From assembly GCA_029706075.1 (NCBI GenBank), contig JAINUG010000011.1, positions 4,163,501 through 4,227,500 of the forward strand: a DNA stretch of 64,000 bases. The letters run 5' to 3'. Each line of letters starts with the position of its first letter. Position 1 is the first letter of the stretch. The notes under the pieces were generated by a model, which saw only the letters and a list, made by a program, of their open reading frames with translations, had not been told where the DNA came from and searched no databases. Shown one piece after another: positions 15,240 to 27,968 of the stretch. The stretch comes from Aldrovandia affinis. Taxonomy: Eukaryota > Chordata > Actinopteri > Notacanthiformes > Halosauridae. The position numbers and the translations under genes are program-made.

Positions 15240-15480
15240 ATATGTCATTTTTAAAAACCTTTAATAATCTCAAATCACTTCTCATACTGTCAAGGGGGGG
15301 GATCTCACCTCAACCACCAGTAATGTGTAGCACCCACCTGGGTGACATGCGGGAGCCATTTTGTGCCAGAACACTCCCCACACATCAGCTAAGGTGGAGA
15401 GGGAGCGATTTATCAAGCTCATTAAACTGGAGGATGATTAGGTGGCCAGACTGAGAGAGCCTGGTTGGGACTTTTGGGCA
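15240..15480. repeat. SINE-like fish repeat in or next to the DHFR 3'UTR
   Basis: The segment containing gtagcacccacctgggtgac, then gccattttgtgccagaacactc and ggaggatgattaggtggcca, matches a widespread fish dispersed-repeat pattern that I recognise from other loci. It begins 15 bp downstream of the DHFR stop codon. Confidence 0.45.
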
Positions 15481-15495
15481 GGAACCAGAACCACA

Positions 15496-15577
15496 TCAGG
15501 TCTGTACACTTTCATACACTTCAAATTTGTACTGAATCCCATTTTCCTCCTGTATTTCTGCTGGTATGCCTGGGAAC
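15496..15577 (-). CDS. DHFR: DHFR exon 6 with stop codon
   Basis: Eighty-two nucleotides: one base completing Glu, then FPGIPAEIQEENGIQYKFEV, YESVQT and TGA at 15498-15496. It aligns with human [25 protein letters not shown]. The acceptor is ctctgcag. Confidence 0.93.
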
Positions 15578-16387
15578 CTGCAGAGGAAACACAAACACAG
15601 GAAAGCTGCCTTCAGTCAGTCTGGTGGAGAAACAAGTCCAGAAATAACCATACACCTTTAATTTGCTGACTTCTGCCTTATTTCTTCCACTTTCATAGCG
15701 GCAGGCAGTGACGAACCGGGGCACTAATACTGGTACCGTGGGACAGTTACCTGCTCTCTGTCAAATGAGCTGGATTAACCCACTAAATTTCTGTCCAATG
15801 ACTCCCACGTAGGTTATGAATGCAAGCAGATGGTGCCTGCACCTTAAAATGTGTCTCAGTTCTGTCGTTTAGTTACAGGAACAGCCATCTTTATGTGTAA
15901 TCAAATGGCAAAGCTAAAAGATTCTGAGTTTATGACTTTAAACCTGACCGCACTTTACAGTGCAGTGCGTTACCGATGAGAGACTGAATAAAGAGGAATC
16001 ATATGATTGAACAGTCACTACTGTTATCATAGTCATGGCCCAATGCACTAGGAGAGCTGCACTCTGGCAGCCCAATTATAATTCAGCTGGGAGAGGAAAG
16101 AATAACAGGGAGAGGGAAGAGAAACTCTCGTGAAAACATATGATCAACGCGCATAAAATACACATCCAAAAACACACATGCGATGAGATGGAGGAGAAGA
16201 ATGTGTACTACAGAAAGATGAGACGGGAAAAATGAAGAGACACTAAAAGAGAAAGAGAAACGAGAGGGTTGAGACAAAAAGAAAAAAAAATGAGAGAGAA
16301 ACTCAGAGAAAGAAAAAGTGGAATGAGAGTCAGGGAGGCAGAGGGAGAAGTCCTCTCCCTCTCACTATCAAAGTCTCCTCTGCTCAC
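15578..16387 (-). other. DHFR intron 5
   Basis: An 810-bp intron with a purine-rich stretch at about 16220-16350 and no recognised transposon. Confidence 0.7.
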
Positions 16388-16503
16388 TCTGACAGGAGAC
16401 GGAACTTGTCCGGATGGATTGGGGGCAGGAAGGTGTCACAGTCAAACTGCTGCAGGACCCAAGTCACAAAGAGCCGCATGCATCCCGGTCCCTCCATCAC
16501 TTC
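16388..16503 (-). CDS. DHFR: DHFR exon 5
   Basis: One hundred and sixteen nucleotides, encoding EVMEGPGCMRLFVTWVLQQF then DCDTFLPPIHPDKFRLLS plus GA. The Trp in LFVTWV replaces the Arg of human LFVTRI. The donor is gtgagc; reading through it meets a TGA at once, which supports splicing here. A (TG)-rich tract of about 150 bp lies upstream at 16537-16690. Confidence 0.94.
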
Positions 16504-17029
16504 CTGTGGACCCAACAAGGAAATAGAGGTAAGGAGTGTGTGTGTGCAGTATGTGTGTGTGCATGCATGTATGTGTGGAGTGTGTGTGTGCATCCGTATG
16601 TGTGTACTCCTGTGTGTACATGTGGAGTGTGTGTTTGTGTGTGTGTGAGCGGATGTGTGGAGTGTGTGTACGTGAGTGTGTGTGGAGTGTTTAAGCTCGT
16701 CACAGTAGGGATACAGAAACAACAATTGAATGCTGCATCTTACACCAAAGAATGAAAGAACTGAAGCAAAGTTAAGTGTGTATGTGTGTACTTCTCCAGA
16801 GTATATCCTTGAGCAATGAGGTCTCCATGACGACGGGGAGCTAGGAAGAAAGCAGCTACGTGTTAGCAACGTTATTGTTGCGCACAATGTCACGAGGATG
16901 GACAGGACGCTGGGATGTGTGAATGCCTGTGCGTGTGTCTGTGGAGGTAGATTAGTGGAGGGGACCAAGGTTCCACAGAGAGCACCAAGGCATTATAAAT
17001 AAGTTTGGGTATTGGACATTTTAATATAT

Positions 17030-17590
17030 TTATATATATTTTTACCACAGCCAGGCCATTGAAAAAGTCTGGTGTAAAAAATCATGGCTGCGAAAGGAGA
17101 AAGTGCATCTGCTTCTCCTTTCCTCCTTTGGCAACCATTACTTTTTATATCAGCCTTTCTCAATGGCCAGGCTGTGGTCACTGAGTCGGTACTTGGTCAG
17201 GATCTATCTCGCCTTTCTATCTTCCACGGTGAAGAGATAATAGGCCAATGCGTAATCAAGTTTTTGGGTCCGATATAAATCAAGTTTGCTTTGCGTTTTG
17301 GTTATATTGTTACAATATTCCAGATAGGAGATTTTGTTTTGCTTCATAATTTGTCTATTTACTCAGATCTGATCTGACCATTGCTTAACTTAGTTTATGT
17401 TATTTACTTAGTAACCTTCAAGACCAGTTGGTTCGGGGGACTTTTTTCAGGGTTTAGCTCTTGGATTTTGAGTGCTTTAAAATGTAGTGTTTTGCGGGAT
17501 TTTCAGGTCCACCCAAAATTTGATTGTTTTTTTGGACATTTATTGTCCATGGAAACTACACAAATATTCCTTTATTTCAGAGTTATACAA
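17030..17590 (-). pseudogene. LINE ORF2 C-terminal fragment, copy 1 (minus)
   Basis: This copy is the inverted counterpart of 18800-19620, sharing for example ggccaggctgtggtcac, then gtacttggtcaggatctatct and cttccacggtgaagagata. On the minus strand it is a degraded C-terminal ORF2 fragment with stops. It ends near the palindromic tatatttatatatatt at 17020-17040. Confidence 0.65.
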
Positions 17591-18799
17591 AACCAATACC
17601 ATGAAAAAGCTCAGAGCATACCCTGAGAGCCTAATTCTCCATGTTTTTACAGTCAGTATGTATGTCTGTGGGTTTTGCACTATCCCGTGTCACACCCCTT
17701 CACTAGCACAATGTCAGGACAATTGGTCAGTAATACATGTACTGCAGATTGCAACAGAACAATATTATTAGATATTGTGTGCAATTATTACAAGTTTATC
17801 CACATGGAAGAGACATGTTATATGTACCCTAAACACAGACTTGCATAATAAGACAGATATCATCATATATTTTAATCATTTTCTCTATTCTTATTAATTT
17901 TGCACTGTGGATGTATCCACATGTGAACCTGCCTTTGTGGGAGTGTGTGTGAGAGTGTTTGCGTGTGCCTGTGTAGGAGGGTAGAATTTAACCACAGCAG
18001 GCGTGTTCAAAGGCTTTTAATAATTGGATCAGTTAAAGGAGGAGAGAGGAGAGAGGGGTGGAGTGAGAGAGAAAAAGAGAGAGCTGCAATAGCAACACTC
18101 TTAGGGCGTCTCTGATATAACAGGTAAACAGAGAGACTTCTCCGTTTTTCTCCATGCCTCCATTAACACACACTTTCATAGATGACTTAGCATGGCTGAA
18201 TCCATTTCTCTTGTTTACTAAACTGTATTCTAAAGCATCAGGTAAAAATACAAAACAACAAAACAAAACAAAAATCCAATATGGCTGCCATGAAACAGGA
18301 AGCATTTAATTTTATAAGTTTTTTCAACTTAACAGTAGCCAAATCAGACAGTGGCGCCAACACAACTGCCTCACTGCGAATTGGTGTGCGTGCAGCTTTC
18401 AAAGGGCACTTTCAGGGCCAATCTGGTCAGATGCCCACACGCCTCGACCCTCCAAATTAAATCGTGGCAGCAGATCAAAGGCTCCAGTGACCTTACCACA
18501 TCGCGAGGGGGGCCTCTTTTATCCTGCTATAGTGGTAAATAAAATAAAAAAACAGAGAGAGAGATAGAGAGAGAAAGGCCAAATTCACTTGCGGACCGGG
18601 GGGGTTTCCGGCCCACCACTACTATCATCCCTTTTTAATAGTTCCTGACTCTGCCCTTCCTTTTGCTGGAAACTGGTCCCACCAACTGAGGTTTCATGTT
18701 GATTCTTCCGCCTCTGTCTACAATCCCACTGTGGTGTGTGTTTTTGTCACCCGATTTTAGTTCTCCAGCTACGTTAGCTCCCATTTTAAAAAGCATCTC

Positions 18800-19620
18800 A
18801 TTCTAATGCTGGGCAACTCCTCCCAGCAAACTCTGGCCCAAAGCCCTGGTCCAAACTCTCATCCAGTCCACTGCGCTGTTTGGAAGTGAGATTTGGGGTC
18901 CACTCAGCCAGCACAACTACGCTGAATGGGACATGTATCCAACAGAAACCGTACATGCAGAATTTAGCAGAACAATTTAACAAGTCCAAAGAAACACTCC
19001 AAATAATGCATGTAGGGCAGAATTAGGTTGATTTCCAATGACAATAAATGTCCAATACAAAGCAATATTATTGTGGATGCGTCTAAAATCAAGTCCCCAA
19101 AACACATTACAAAGCACTCAAAACCCAAGAGCTGAACCCTGAAAAAGTCCCCTGGTCTACTGGTCAACTGGTCTTTTTATGCTTACAAAACCAAATAACA
19201 CAAACTAACTTAAACCAGGCTCAGACCAGATCTGCTAATAACCCACCACAAATTACAGTAAACCATATTATGAAGCAACTCAAAACCTCCTATCTGGAAT
19301 ATTGTAACAATATAACCAAAATGCAAAGCAAACTTGCTTGATATCAGACCCAAAAACTTGATTACGGATTGCCCGAGTATCTCTTCACCGTGGAAGACAC
19401 AAAGGCGAGATAGATCCTGACCAAGTACTGGCTCGGTGACCACAGCCTGGCCATTGAGAAAGGCTGATATAAAAAGTAATTGGTTGCCAAAGGAGGAAAG
19501 GCTATGTGGTCACTGTGAGGCTGGCGAGGTGGAAACAGAGATGCACATTCTTTTTTGGCAGCCATGATTTTTTATATCAGACTTTTTCAATGGCCTGACT
19601 GTGGAAAAAAATATATTAAA
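18800..19620 (+). pseudogene. LINE ORF2 C-terminal fragment, copy 2 (plus)
   Basis: The plus strand carries a broken ORF2 tail. Recognisable blocks are LVQTLIQSTALFGSEIWG-like sequence (about 18850), IDPDQVL (about 19415) and a final Cys/His block with GEVETEMHILFW (about 19530). Several frameshifts and stops are visible. It lies 1.2 kb from its inverted partner. Confidence 0.65.
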
Positions 19621-20648
19621 AAATTATATATTTTTGAAATATTTGAAAATGATTTAAATATCCATCCCAAAGTTCAAAAACATGTCAGTTAAAAATGATC
19701 AATGGGTATTATGGGAGAGTGACCCACAGCACCACTGGCCGTGAGCAAGCAACCACTGTATCACACTATCCCTAGGACAGACTTGTTTATGTTGCTGCTA
19801 TTTCTGATGATTATTGTTGCTATTACCATGCTTATTCCAATTTTCTTCTACTTGCTAATTCATTTAAGTTAAAGTTATTATTACTGTTGTAATGGATCAG
19901 AGCGTCTGCTAAATGCTTAAAATGTCAAATGTAATGTATAATTTTCTGTTACTGATTATTTGCACTTTGGCAATACAATGTCTTGTACTAATTTTGCGAT
20001 GGGGTCAGGGATGAGTCATGCAAAGCAGGGATAAAAGACTGATCCTTCTCCACCCCTCACCTCCTTCCTGCAAGACAACATGGGACGTCTCCTTGTTTCA
20101 GAGAGACATGCACAAAGAGGGGATAGACTGAGGGGAAACCCCCCGCCTTACCAAAAGTTATCCTTCTGAAAGGGGAAATTTTTTTAAAAAGCTAAAAAAA
20201 ACTTGTATTAAACGTTCCTTTATTCTGTAACATTAGCAGTTTTTTGTTGTAGTTTTGTTTCCCTGGAACTGAACAACAGTACAAAACGCCGGTGATGAGT
20301 TGATGTGTTATGTTGTGTTGTTCATTGTTGCTAACGTTAGTTGCTAGTTCTTACTATGTTAGTTGGTTGTTGATATGCTCAAAGACGTTGATATTTGACT
20401 AATCTCACAAAGTGTTTTGTGATCCCTATGGACAAATGGGTTTTCATTTGCTCCCTTGATAAGATTTGTTATTTTTCTTTCTATGTAAGCAATGCTGTGT
20501 TGTTTCATTTGCTTTTCAGTCAGCTCAGACTTGTTTATTTTGTTTAGGCATTTCATATGATTAGCCTGTGATACTCACGTTTCAAATGTTAGCATTGCTT
20601 TCTATATTGCTAGAACATTCATGGGAACATATAAACTGAACATATATA

Positions 20649-22251
20649 CAGTGGGGAAAATAAGTATTTAGTCAGCCACCAATTGTGCAAGTTCTCCCAC
20701 TTAAAAAGATGAGAGAGGCCTGTAATTTTCATCATAGGTATACCTCGACTATGAGAGACAAAATGAGAAAAAAAAATCCAGAAAATCACATTGTCTGATT
20801 TTTAAAGAATTTATTTGCAAATTATGGTGGAAAATAAGTATTTGGTCACCTACAAACAAGCAAGATTTCTGGCTCTCACAGACCTGTAACTTCTTCTTTA
20901 AGAGGCTCCTCTGTCCTCCACTCGTTACCGGTATTAATGGAACCTGTTTGAACTCGTTATCAGTATAAAAGACACCTGTCCACAACCTCAAACAGTCACA
21001 CTCCAAACTCCACTATGGCCAAGACCAAAGAGCTGTCAAAGGACACCAGAAACAAAATTGTAGACCTGCACCGGGCTGGGAAGACTGAATCTGCAATAGG
21101 TAAGCAGCTTGTTGTGAAGAAATCAACTGTGGGAGCAATTATTAGAAAATGGAAGACATACAAGACCACTGGTAATCTCCCTCGATCTGGGGCTCCACGC
21201 AAGATCTCACCCCGTGGGGTCAAAATGATCACAAGAACGGTGAGCAAAAATCCCAGAACCACACGGGGGACCTAGTGAATGACCTGCAGAGAGCTGGGAC
21301 CAAAGTAACAAAGGCTACCATCAGTAACACACTACGCGCCAGGGACTCAAATCCTGCAGTGCCAGACGTGTCCCCCTGCTTAAGCCAGTACATGTCCAGG
21401 CCCGTCTGAGGTTTGCTAGAGAGCATTTGGATGATCCAGTAGAGGATTGGGAGAATGTCATGTGGTCAGATGAAACCAAAATAGAACTTTTTGGTAGAAA
21501 CTCAACTTCTCGTGTTTGGAGGAGAAAGAATGCTGAGTTGCATCCAAAGAACACCATACCTACTGTGAAGCATGGGGGTGGAAACATCATGCTTTGGGGC
21601 TGTTTTTCCGCAAAGGGACCAGGACGACTGATCCGTGTAAAGGAAATAATGAATGGGGCCATGTATCGTGAGATTTTGAGTGAAAACCTCCTTCCATCAG
21701 CAAGGCCATTGAAGATGAAACGTGGCTGGGTCTTTCAGCATGACAATGATCCCAAACACACCGCCCGGGCAACGAAGGAGTGGCTTCGTAAGAAGCATTT
21801 CAAGGTCCTGGAGTGGCCTAGCCAGTCTCCAGATCTCAACCCCATAGAAAATCTTTGGAGGGAGTTGAAAGTCCGTGTTGCCCAGCGACAGCCCCAAAAC
21901 ATCACTGCTCTAGAGGAGATCTACATGGAGGAATGGGCCAACATACCAGCAACAGTGTGTGGAAACCTTGTGAAGACTTACAGAAAACGTTTGACCTCTG
22001 TCATTGCCAACAAAGGGTATATAACAAAGTATTGAGATGAACTTTTGTTATTGACCAAATACTTATTTTCCACCATAATTTGCAAATAAATTCTTTAAAA
22101 ATCAGACAATGTGATTTTCTGGATTTTTTTTTCTCATTTTGTCTCTCATAGTTGAGGTATACCTATGATGAATATTACAGGCCTCTCTCATCTTTTTAAG
22201 TGGGAGAACTTGCACAATTGGTGGCTGACTAAATACTTATTTTCCCCACTG
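20649..22251 (+). mobile_element. Nearly full-length Tc1-like transposon
   Basis: The element is bounded by TA (20647-20648 and 22252-22253) and has inverted terminal repeats of about 200 bp starting cagtggggaaaataagtatt. The inner ends tggtggaaaataagtatttg are also matched. It encloses a Tc1 transposase in plus orientation. Arms and coding part look little eroded compared with the other elements here, which suggests a relatively recent insertion into DHFR intron 4. Confidence 0.93.
21015..22038 (+). pseudogene. Tc1 transposase, two single-base frameshifts
   Basis: Starts [20 protein letters not shown] with a paired-type helix-turn-helix ([12 protein letters not shown]). The DDE catalytic residues are present in [22 protein letters not shown] and DLNPIENLW, and the C-terminus [11 protein letters not shown] ends in TGA. 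Two one-base losses break it: one in the G run near 21266-21270, and one in ctacgcgcc near 21335. The second restores the catalytic-domain frame, which is open from about 21339 to the end. The normal length is about 340 residues. It is most likely inactive, although it could act as a template for trans-mobilised relatives because both ends are intact. Confidence 0.9.
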
Positions 22252-22637
22252 TATGTGGTAGCACATGCTCTACATATTACAACTGCTCACAATTTGTATT
22301 TATCTTAAATTAATGTTACCTTAAATTCACAAATCCCAGTTCTGTGACTGCTGCAAGTGACAACTTGCAGCTGTCACGGCGAGGCTCCCATGTATGGCCA
22401 CTTTAGGGTTTGCAGCTGTAACTGTAATCAATATGTAACATAAACACAATAAGCCAAAAAAATGAAATGGTGCTTCAATATTTGGTGGTGGATTGAGAGA
22501 AAACGACATCTGTAGAACAAACAGTTAGCTATATCCACAGACTCGACAGCGGGGCTCATTTAATCTTTCATTTATTGTGGGAAATCATTCCTCTTCATAC
22601 AATACGGATTTCTTCCATCACATTTTTCGATCTTTAG

Positions 22638-24617
22638 TGTTATGTTTTGCATTATCTGTTTGGTTTGTTTTTGTACTTTGTTTATTTATCATTCATCATT
22701 CACGTTTCATTCACGTTCTGTTCCCCGTCTGTCATTGTTCCTTGTTGTTCGAGATCCACTCCTTGTCTTTGTCATGCACTTCGGGAAATTCTATTTTGCG
22801 GTTTTTCTGTCTTAGTTTCTTATCTCGTTTTACTTCCTTCTTTCTTTCTAATACACTTTGTATATATTAGCTAGATGTATATAGTACTAACCTACTAATC
22901 TACTAACATTAGGGATTTAGATTTAATTACTAATTATCTCACACTTCTATCTATCGCTATCATTCTCTCTCTCGTTGTCCTATCCCTGTACGCTTCTCAC
23001 GTTTCGCTTCATTTGCACGCAGTTTCTCTCTATGCGTTCCTCCCCTTCGAACTGTGCACGTGTCTGCCTGCTCTTCCAGGTCGTATATTGTCTATGTGTC
23101 TGTGTGATTCCCAGTCCGTGTCTTTCGTTTCCCCTCGTTATTGTATTAGCGAATCCCATCGTTTTCACCTGTGTTCCTGCCCTTCTCTCCTCCCAGTCAC
23201 ACCTGATTCCTATTGTGTTTCCCTTCCCTGCTTGTATTTAAGTTCCGTGTTTATGTTCACTCCTTGTCAGAACGTTGATCATCATTCCCTGTGCCGATTG
23301 TTAGTAAGCCAGAGTCTTCTGTAATTCCCGAGCCAGCCACCTGCTTGTTTCCCCATCGCCCCTATGATTGCTTCTTCTGTAAAGAGTTCCCTTATTCCCG
23401 AGTAGAACCCCTTACCTGTCTGAGATCCCGTCCCGTGTTTTGACCCTTGCCTGCCTGACTTCCCTCTGCCTAGCTGATTCCTGACCTGTCTGAGATCCCG
23501 TCCCGTGTTTTGACCCTTGCCTGCCTGACTTTCCTCCGCCTAGCCGAATCCTGACCTGTCTGAGATCCTGCCCCGTGTTTGACCTGCATCTGCCTTACTC
23601 CCCTCCACCTAGCATCCTGGACTGTCTGTTTATCTGTCTTCGTGTGCCTTATCTTGTTGAAACGCCAAGAGGCGTTTCTTAGGGAGGAGGTACTGTTATG
23701 TTTTGCATTATCTGTTCGGTTTGTTTTTGTACTTTGTTTATTTATCATTCATCATTCACGTTTCATTCACGTTCTGTTCCCCGTCTGTCATTGTTCCTTG
23801 TTGTTCGAGATCCACTCCTTGTCTTTGTCATGCACTTCGGGAAATTCTACTTTGCGGTTTTTCTGTCTTAGTTTCTTATCTCGTTTTACTTCCTTCTTTC
23901 TTTCTAATACACTTTGTATATATTAGCTAGATGTATATAGTACTAATCTACTAACATTAGGGATTTAGATTTAGTTACTAACATTACTAATTACTAATTA
24001 TCTCACGCTTCTATCTATCGCTATCATTCTCTCTCTCGTTGTCCTATCCCTGTACACTTCTCACGTTTCGCTTCATTTGCACGCAGTTTCTCTCTATGTG
24101 TTCCTCCCCTTCGAACTGTGCACGTGTCTGCCTGCTCTTCCAGGTCATATATTGTCTATGTGTCTGTGTGATTCCCAGTCCGTGTCTTTCGTTTCCCCTC
24201 GTTATTGTATTAGCGAATCCCATCATTTTCACCTGTGTTCCTGCCCTTCTCTCCTCCCAGTCACACCTGATTCCTATTGTGTTTCCCTTCCCTGCTTGTA
24301 TTTAAGTTCCGTGTTTATGTTCACTCCTTGTCAGAACGTTGATCATCATTCCCTGTGCCGATTGTTAGTAAGCCAGAGTCTGTTGCATTTTCCCGAGACA
24401 CCCCTTCTGTTTTCACTTTGAGTTTGCCTGCTGATTCTGTTTTGTTTGCCTATTCTGATTTCTTGGTTTTGACTTTTTGGATTGTTTGTTGACTACTCTC
24501 TGGATTTTGATTTTGTATCTTCGCTACTCTGTCTACTGGTTTTGACCCCTGCCTGAATTAAACGTCCCTTTTTGCCTGATCCTGGTCTGCGTCTGGGTCC
24601 TTATCCCGTACCTCACA
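22638..24617 (+). mobile_element. LTR retrotransposon remnant with two LTR copies and 5-bp target duplication
   Basis: LTR copy 1 starts TGTTATGTTTTGC at 22638 and runs to about 23330. LTR copy 2 spans 23694-24617 (TGTTATG…CCTCACA, 924 bp). A purine tract agggaggagg (23681-23690) directly precedes copy 2, as expected for a polypurine tract. TTTAG flanks the whole unit (22633-22637 and 24618-24622). Copy 1 lacks its 3' quarter, and the internal region is reduced to about 360 bp without coding sequence. Superfamily not determined; Ty3/Gypsy-type is likely. Confidence 0.85.
23414..23620 (+). repeat. Three 70-bp tandem units in the LTR-element interior
   Basis: acctgtctgagatcccgtcc-type units start at 23414, 23484 and 23554, an exact 70-bp period with a few substitutions. 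They lie just upstream of the polypurine tract. Confidence 0.85.
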
Positions 24618-26165
24618 TTTAGTTGATATCATCTCTTGAACATTGGCTTCTAAACTGTTTACATAAACTGAATACTACTCGTTGCCTCCTTCCATGATTT
24701 CACTCCCTGACCACCAACTTAGGGAGTGCATGTCAGCAGTCACGTGACTGTAAACAACCTATTAATTGTACCTTCAAATGTACATGTAAGAACTTTCATG
24801 ATATGGTTTTGTACCTATTCTCAGTGAAAAAGGTTCACATTGAGGAAAGGTACGGATATGTACCACAGTAGGGTACTACTAATTGACTAAAGGTACAATT
24901 CAGTATCCTACAAGGGTACAAGTCGCTTTGGATAAAAGCGTCTGCTAAATGGTGTATATTATTATTATATTATTCAGTATCCTACAAGGGTCCTGCCGCA
25001 GTGACAAGCATTTGTATTTTAATAGGTACAACATCATACCTTTTTTTCTGATAGTATACGCCAGTGGGGTCACACTATACACAGAAGATGCAAATACCGG
25101 GATGTGTGAGATATTCTTAGAATACGGAGGATTCGGTTTCCTCACTGACCTGCAGGGAAACCACAACCAAAGCTGTCCAACAAGCACCTCTACAGAACAT
25201 CAGGATTATTGAAGAGTTTTTTTTTTTTTTTACTGGGTAATGGTGTCTTTCATTATTCTGGAGGAATAGCGTGAACAAGCAGCTGGCGGTGAAATTACCC
25301 TGCTCCAAACACACGTACATACACACACAAACATCACACACTCGCACACACACTAATACATAAAATGAATAAATAAACAGTTTTTTAGACCGGGGGCTTG
25401 TATGGAAATAGCCCACCTGTGGGTTTCAATAGCAAAAGCACAAAAAGAGGATCAGAGGGGAAAAAAGCCCTTTTTGGTTACTGAATACATAAAATAACCA
25501 TCACAATTGGAACATGAGTACAAATGAAGTGGAACCGCTTTCATGTCTTTACAACAATAAAGTCCATTATGACCCAGGTAATAAAAAAATGAGATACAGA
25601 CAAATAAATAAATAAATGCCTTGCTGTTGTCGGCCACAAATAGTCATTTTTGTCTCATCTCACTGGAAATGGATACATTCTGAAACTCAGGAAAATACAT
25701 CCATTTTATAGGTTTAATTACTGCAAAGAAATGTGTCTTAAAGCTGCGCATTGCACAGCTCTCAAAAATGTGTGCCTTCCACAGGACAGACACCTGCAGC
25801 CTGTGTCACAAATCTTCCACTGTACACAACTGACAGGGTGTCGCACAGCTTCAATGTTCAAGTTCAACACTTTATTGCCGTTCCAACCAAACTTGTTAGG
25901 AATTTGCTTTAGTGCAGCTCACATAACAAAAAGCGACAATGACATTTGAATATGTAATGGGGGTAGGTCTGCTGTGGGTTTTTGGCCCTAGCCACCCACT
26001 CTCCATAACAAGAGACATGATTAGCTGAGCTAAAGTCCCCAACCAAGAGAACTAACCTCTCTTATTGCTTCCCCAGGGTGAAAAATCAAACTCATTTCAT
26101 ACAGGTACGAATTCAACGTCAAACTCATGCATATGAACTCCTAGCAGACTACCCCTATACATCAG

Positions 26166-26834
26166 ACAGGTAACTGCCAGAATAAACCTCTGGAACAGCA
26201 TCCCCAACAGATACCAACAACACTTACCAACACTCCTGCCTTGTTTGTTCTGTCTTGATGTCTGTTGGTTGTTTATTTTCTGTTTATTTTTACCCTTAGT
26301 CTTGTATTGTAAAGCACAGCGTCATGTTAAATGTGCTATATAAATAAAATTTGATTGATTAATTGATGAGCCACCAGAACAGCTTCAATGCGCCTTGGCA
26401 TACATTCTACAATGTCTGGAACTCTGCAACATCATTCTTCCATGAGAAATTACATCATTTGGTGTTTTGTTGATGGTGGTGGAAAACGCTGTCTCAGGCA
26501 CTGCTCCAGAATCGCCGATAAGTGTTCAATTGGATTGAGAGCTGGTGACTGAGATGGCCATGGCATATGGTTTACATCGTTTGCATGCTCATCAAACCAC
26601 TCGGGCCAGGTTGATGGGGCTTTGTCATCCTGGAAGAGACTACTTCTATCAGGACAGAAATGCTTCACAATAGGATGAAGGTGATCACTCATTTGTTGGT
26701 GTTTGTTTTGGTGTTTATCTTGCCCTCTAAGGGGTTGATTGGACCTAAACCATGCCAGGAACATGCACCCCACACCATAAAAAAACAGAAACCTTCATTT
26801 ACTCAAGCGTTTCCTTAATTTTTGCAGTTACCTG
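26166..26834 (-). mobile_element. Tc1-type MITE interrupted by a LINE tail
   Basis: The left end caggtaactgccagaataaa and the right end tttgcagttacctg form inverted termini. Inside is antisense transposase-derived sequence (ccaccagaacagcttcaatg, then ttgttgatggtggtggaaaa). A CR1/L2-like 3' tail ending aataaaatttgattgattaa (about 26230-26365) sits near the left end. The same family is better preserved at 58743-59332. Confidence 0.7.
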
Positions 26835-26892
26835 TACATAGATACAGGTCATATTAGAAGAAAAGTTAAAAACACAGAATTAAATTGTTTAC

Positions 26893-27019
26893 CTTATAAA
26901 CAGAGCTGCCTCCAATCACCCACACCTGATCAACCTGCTCTGCCATTTCAGCAGTGTCCAGTAGGCGGAGCGCTGAGCTGAAGTCAGGGGCCAAGTGATG
27001 TGCCCCTGCTGGGGCCTCT
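26893..27019 (-). CDS. DHFR: DHFR exon 4
   Basis: One hundred and twenty-seven nucleotides, encoding EAPAGAHHLAPDFSSALRLL to VWVIGGSSVYK. The GG dipeptide in VIGGSSVYK is the conserved cofactor-binding turn. The donor gtaaac at 26892 opens the 10.4-kb intron 4. Confidence 0.95.
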
Positions 27020-27554
<535 letters not shown>

Positions 27555-27918
27555 TTATGCAGCTACTGAAGGCCACTGTTGCGATTTAATGCATTTTTAA
27601 TGATCATTTAGAAAATTCACCTTGTGATCAAATGTACGAAAAGTGGAATGGCTTAACTGGATACCAACAATGGATTCTGGTTTTGCAGCTACCTGGACTT
27701 TCAGTTTTGTCATCAGAATTCAGTTTTTAGTGCATGTAACGCCAGGGCGCGTTGGTCAAAACAGGCACAATAACCTTGCGTGACGCAATACTTCCACCTT
27801 GTGGCTAAATGCTTTAGTGCACAGGTCAAAATCCGAATTACATTTTACACGTAACATGGAAAGCATACGATTCATTCATTCATTCATTATTTATTTATGA
27901 ATAATAAAAATTGAATAC

Positions 27919-27968
27919 CTTCCACTGAAGGTGTCATAGTCATCGTCTGAAAATATTTGAGTTCGTTA
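27919..27968 (-). CDS. DHFR: DHFR exon 2
   Basis: Fifty nucleotides, the same length as human exon 2, reading NNELKYFQTMTMTPSVE plus one base. It contains the catalytic Glu and the substrate-contacting Phe. The acceptor is ttttcag, the donor gtattc. Confidence 0.94.

Larger units (their letters stand above)
16504..26892 (-). other. DHFR intron 4, transposon-rich
   Basis: A 10.4-kb intron. In order it holds a (TG)n-rich block (16537-16690), two inverted LINE fragments (17030-17590 and 18800-19620), a Tc1 (20649-22251), an LTR element (22638-24617), a SINE-tail fragment (24925-24952), a CR1/L2-type tail (26230-26365) and a Tc1-type MITE (26166-26834). The stretches 17600-18790, 19700-20645 and 24960-26160 look unique, apart from common short repeats. 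Confidence 0.8.
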
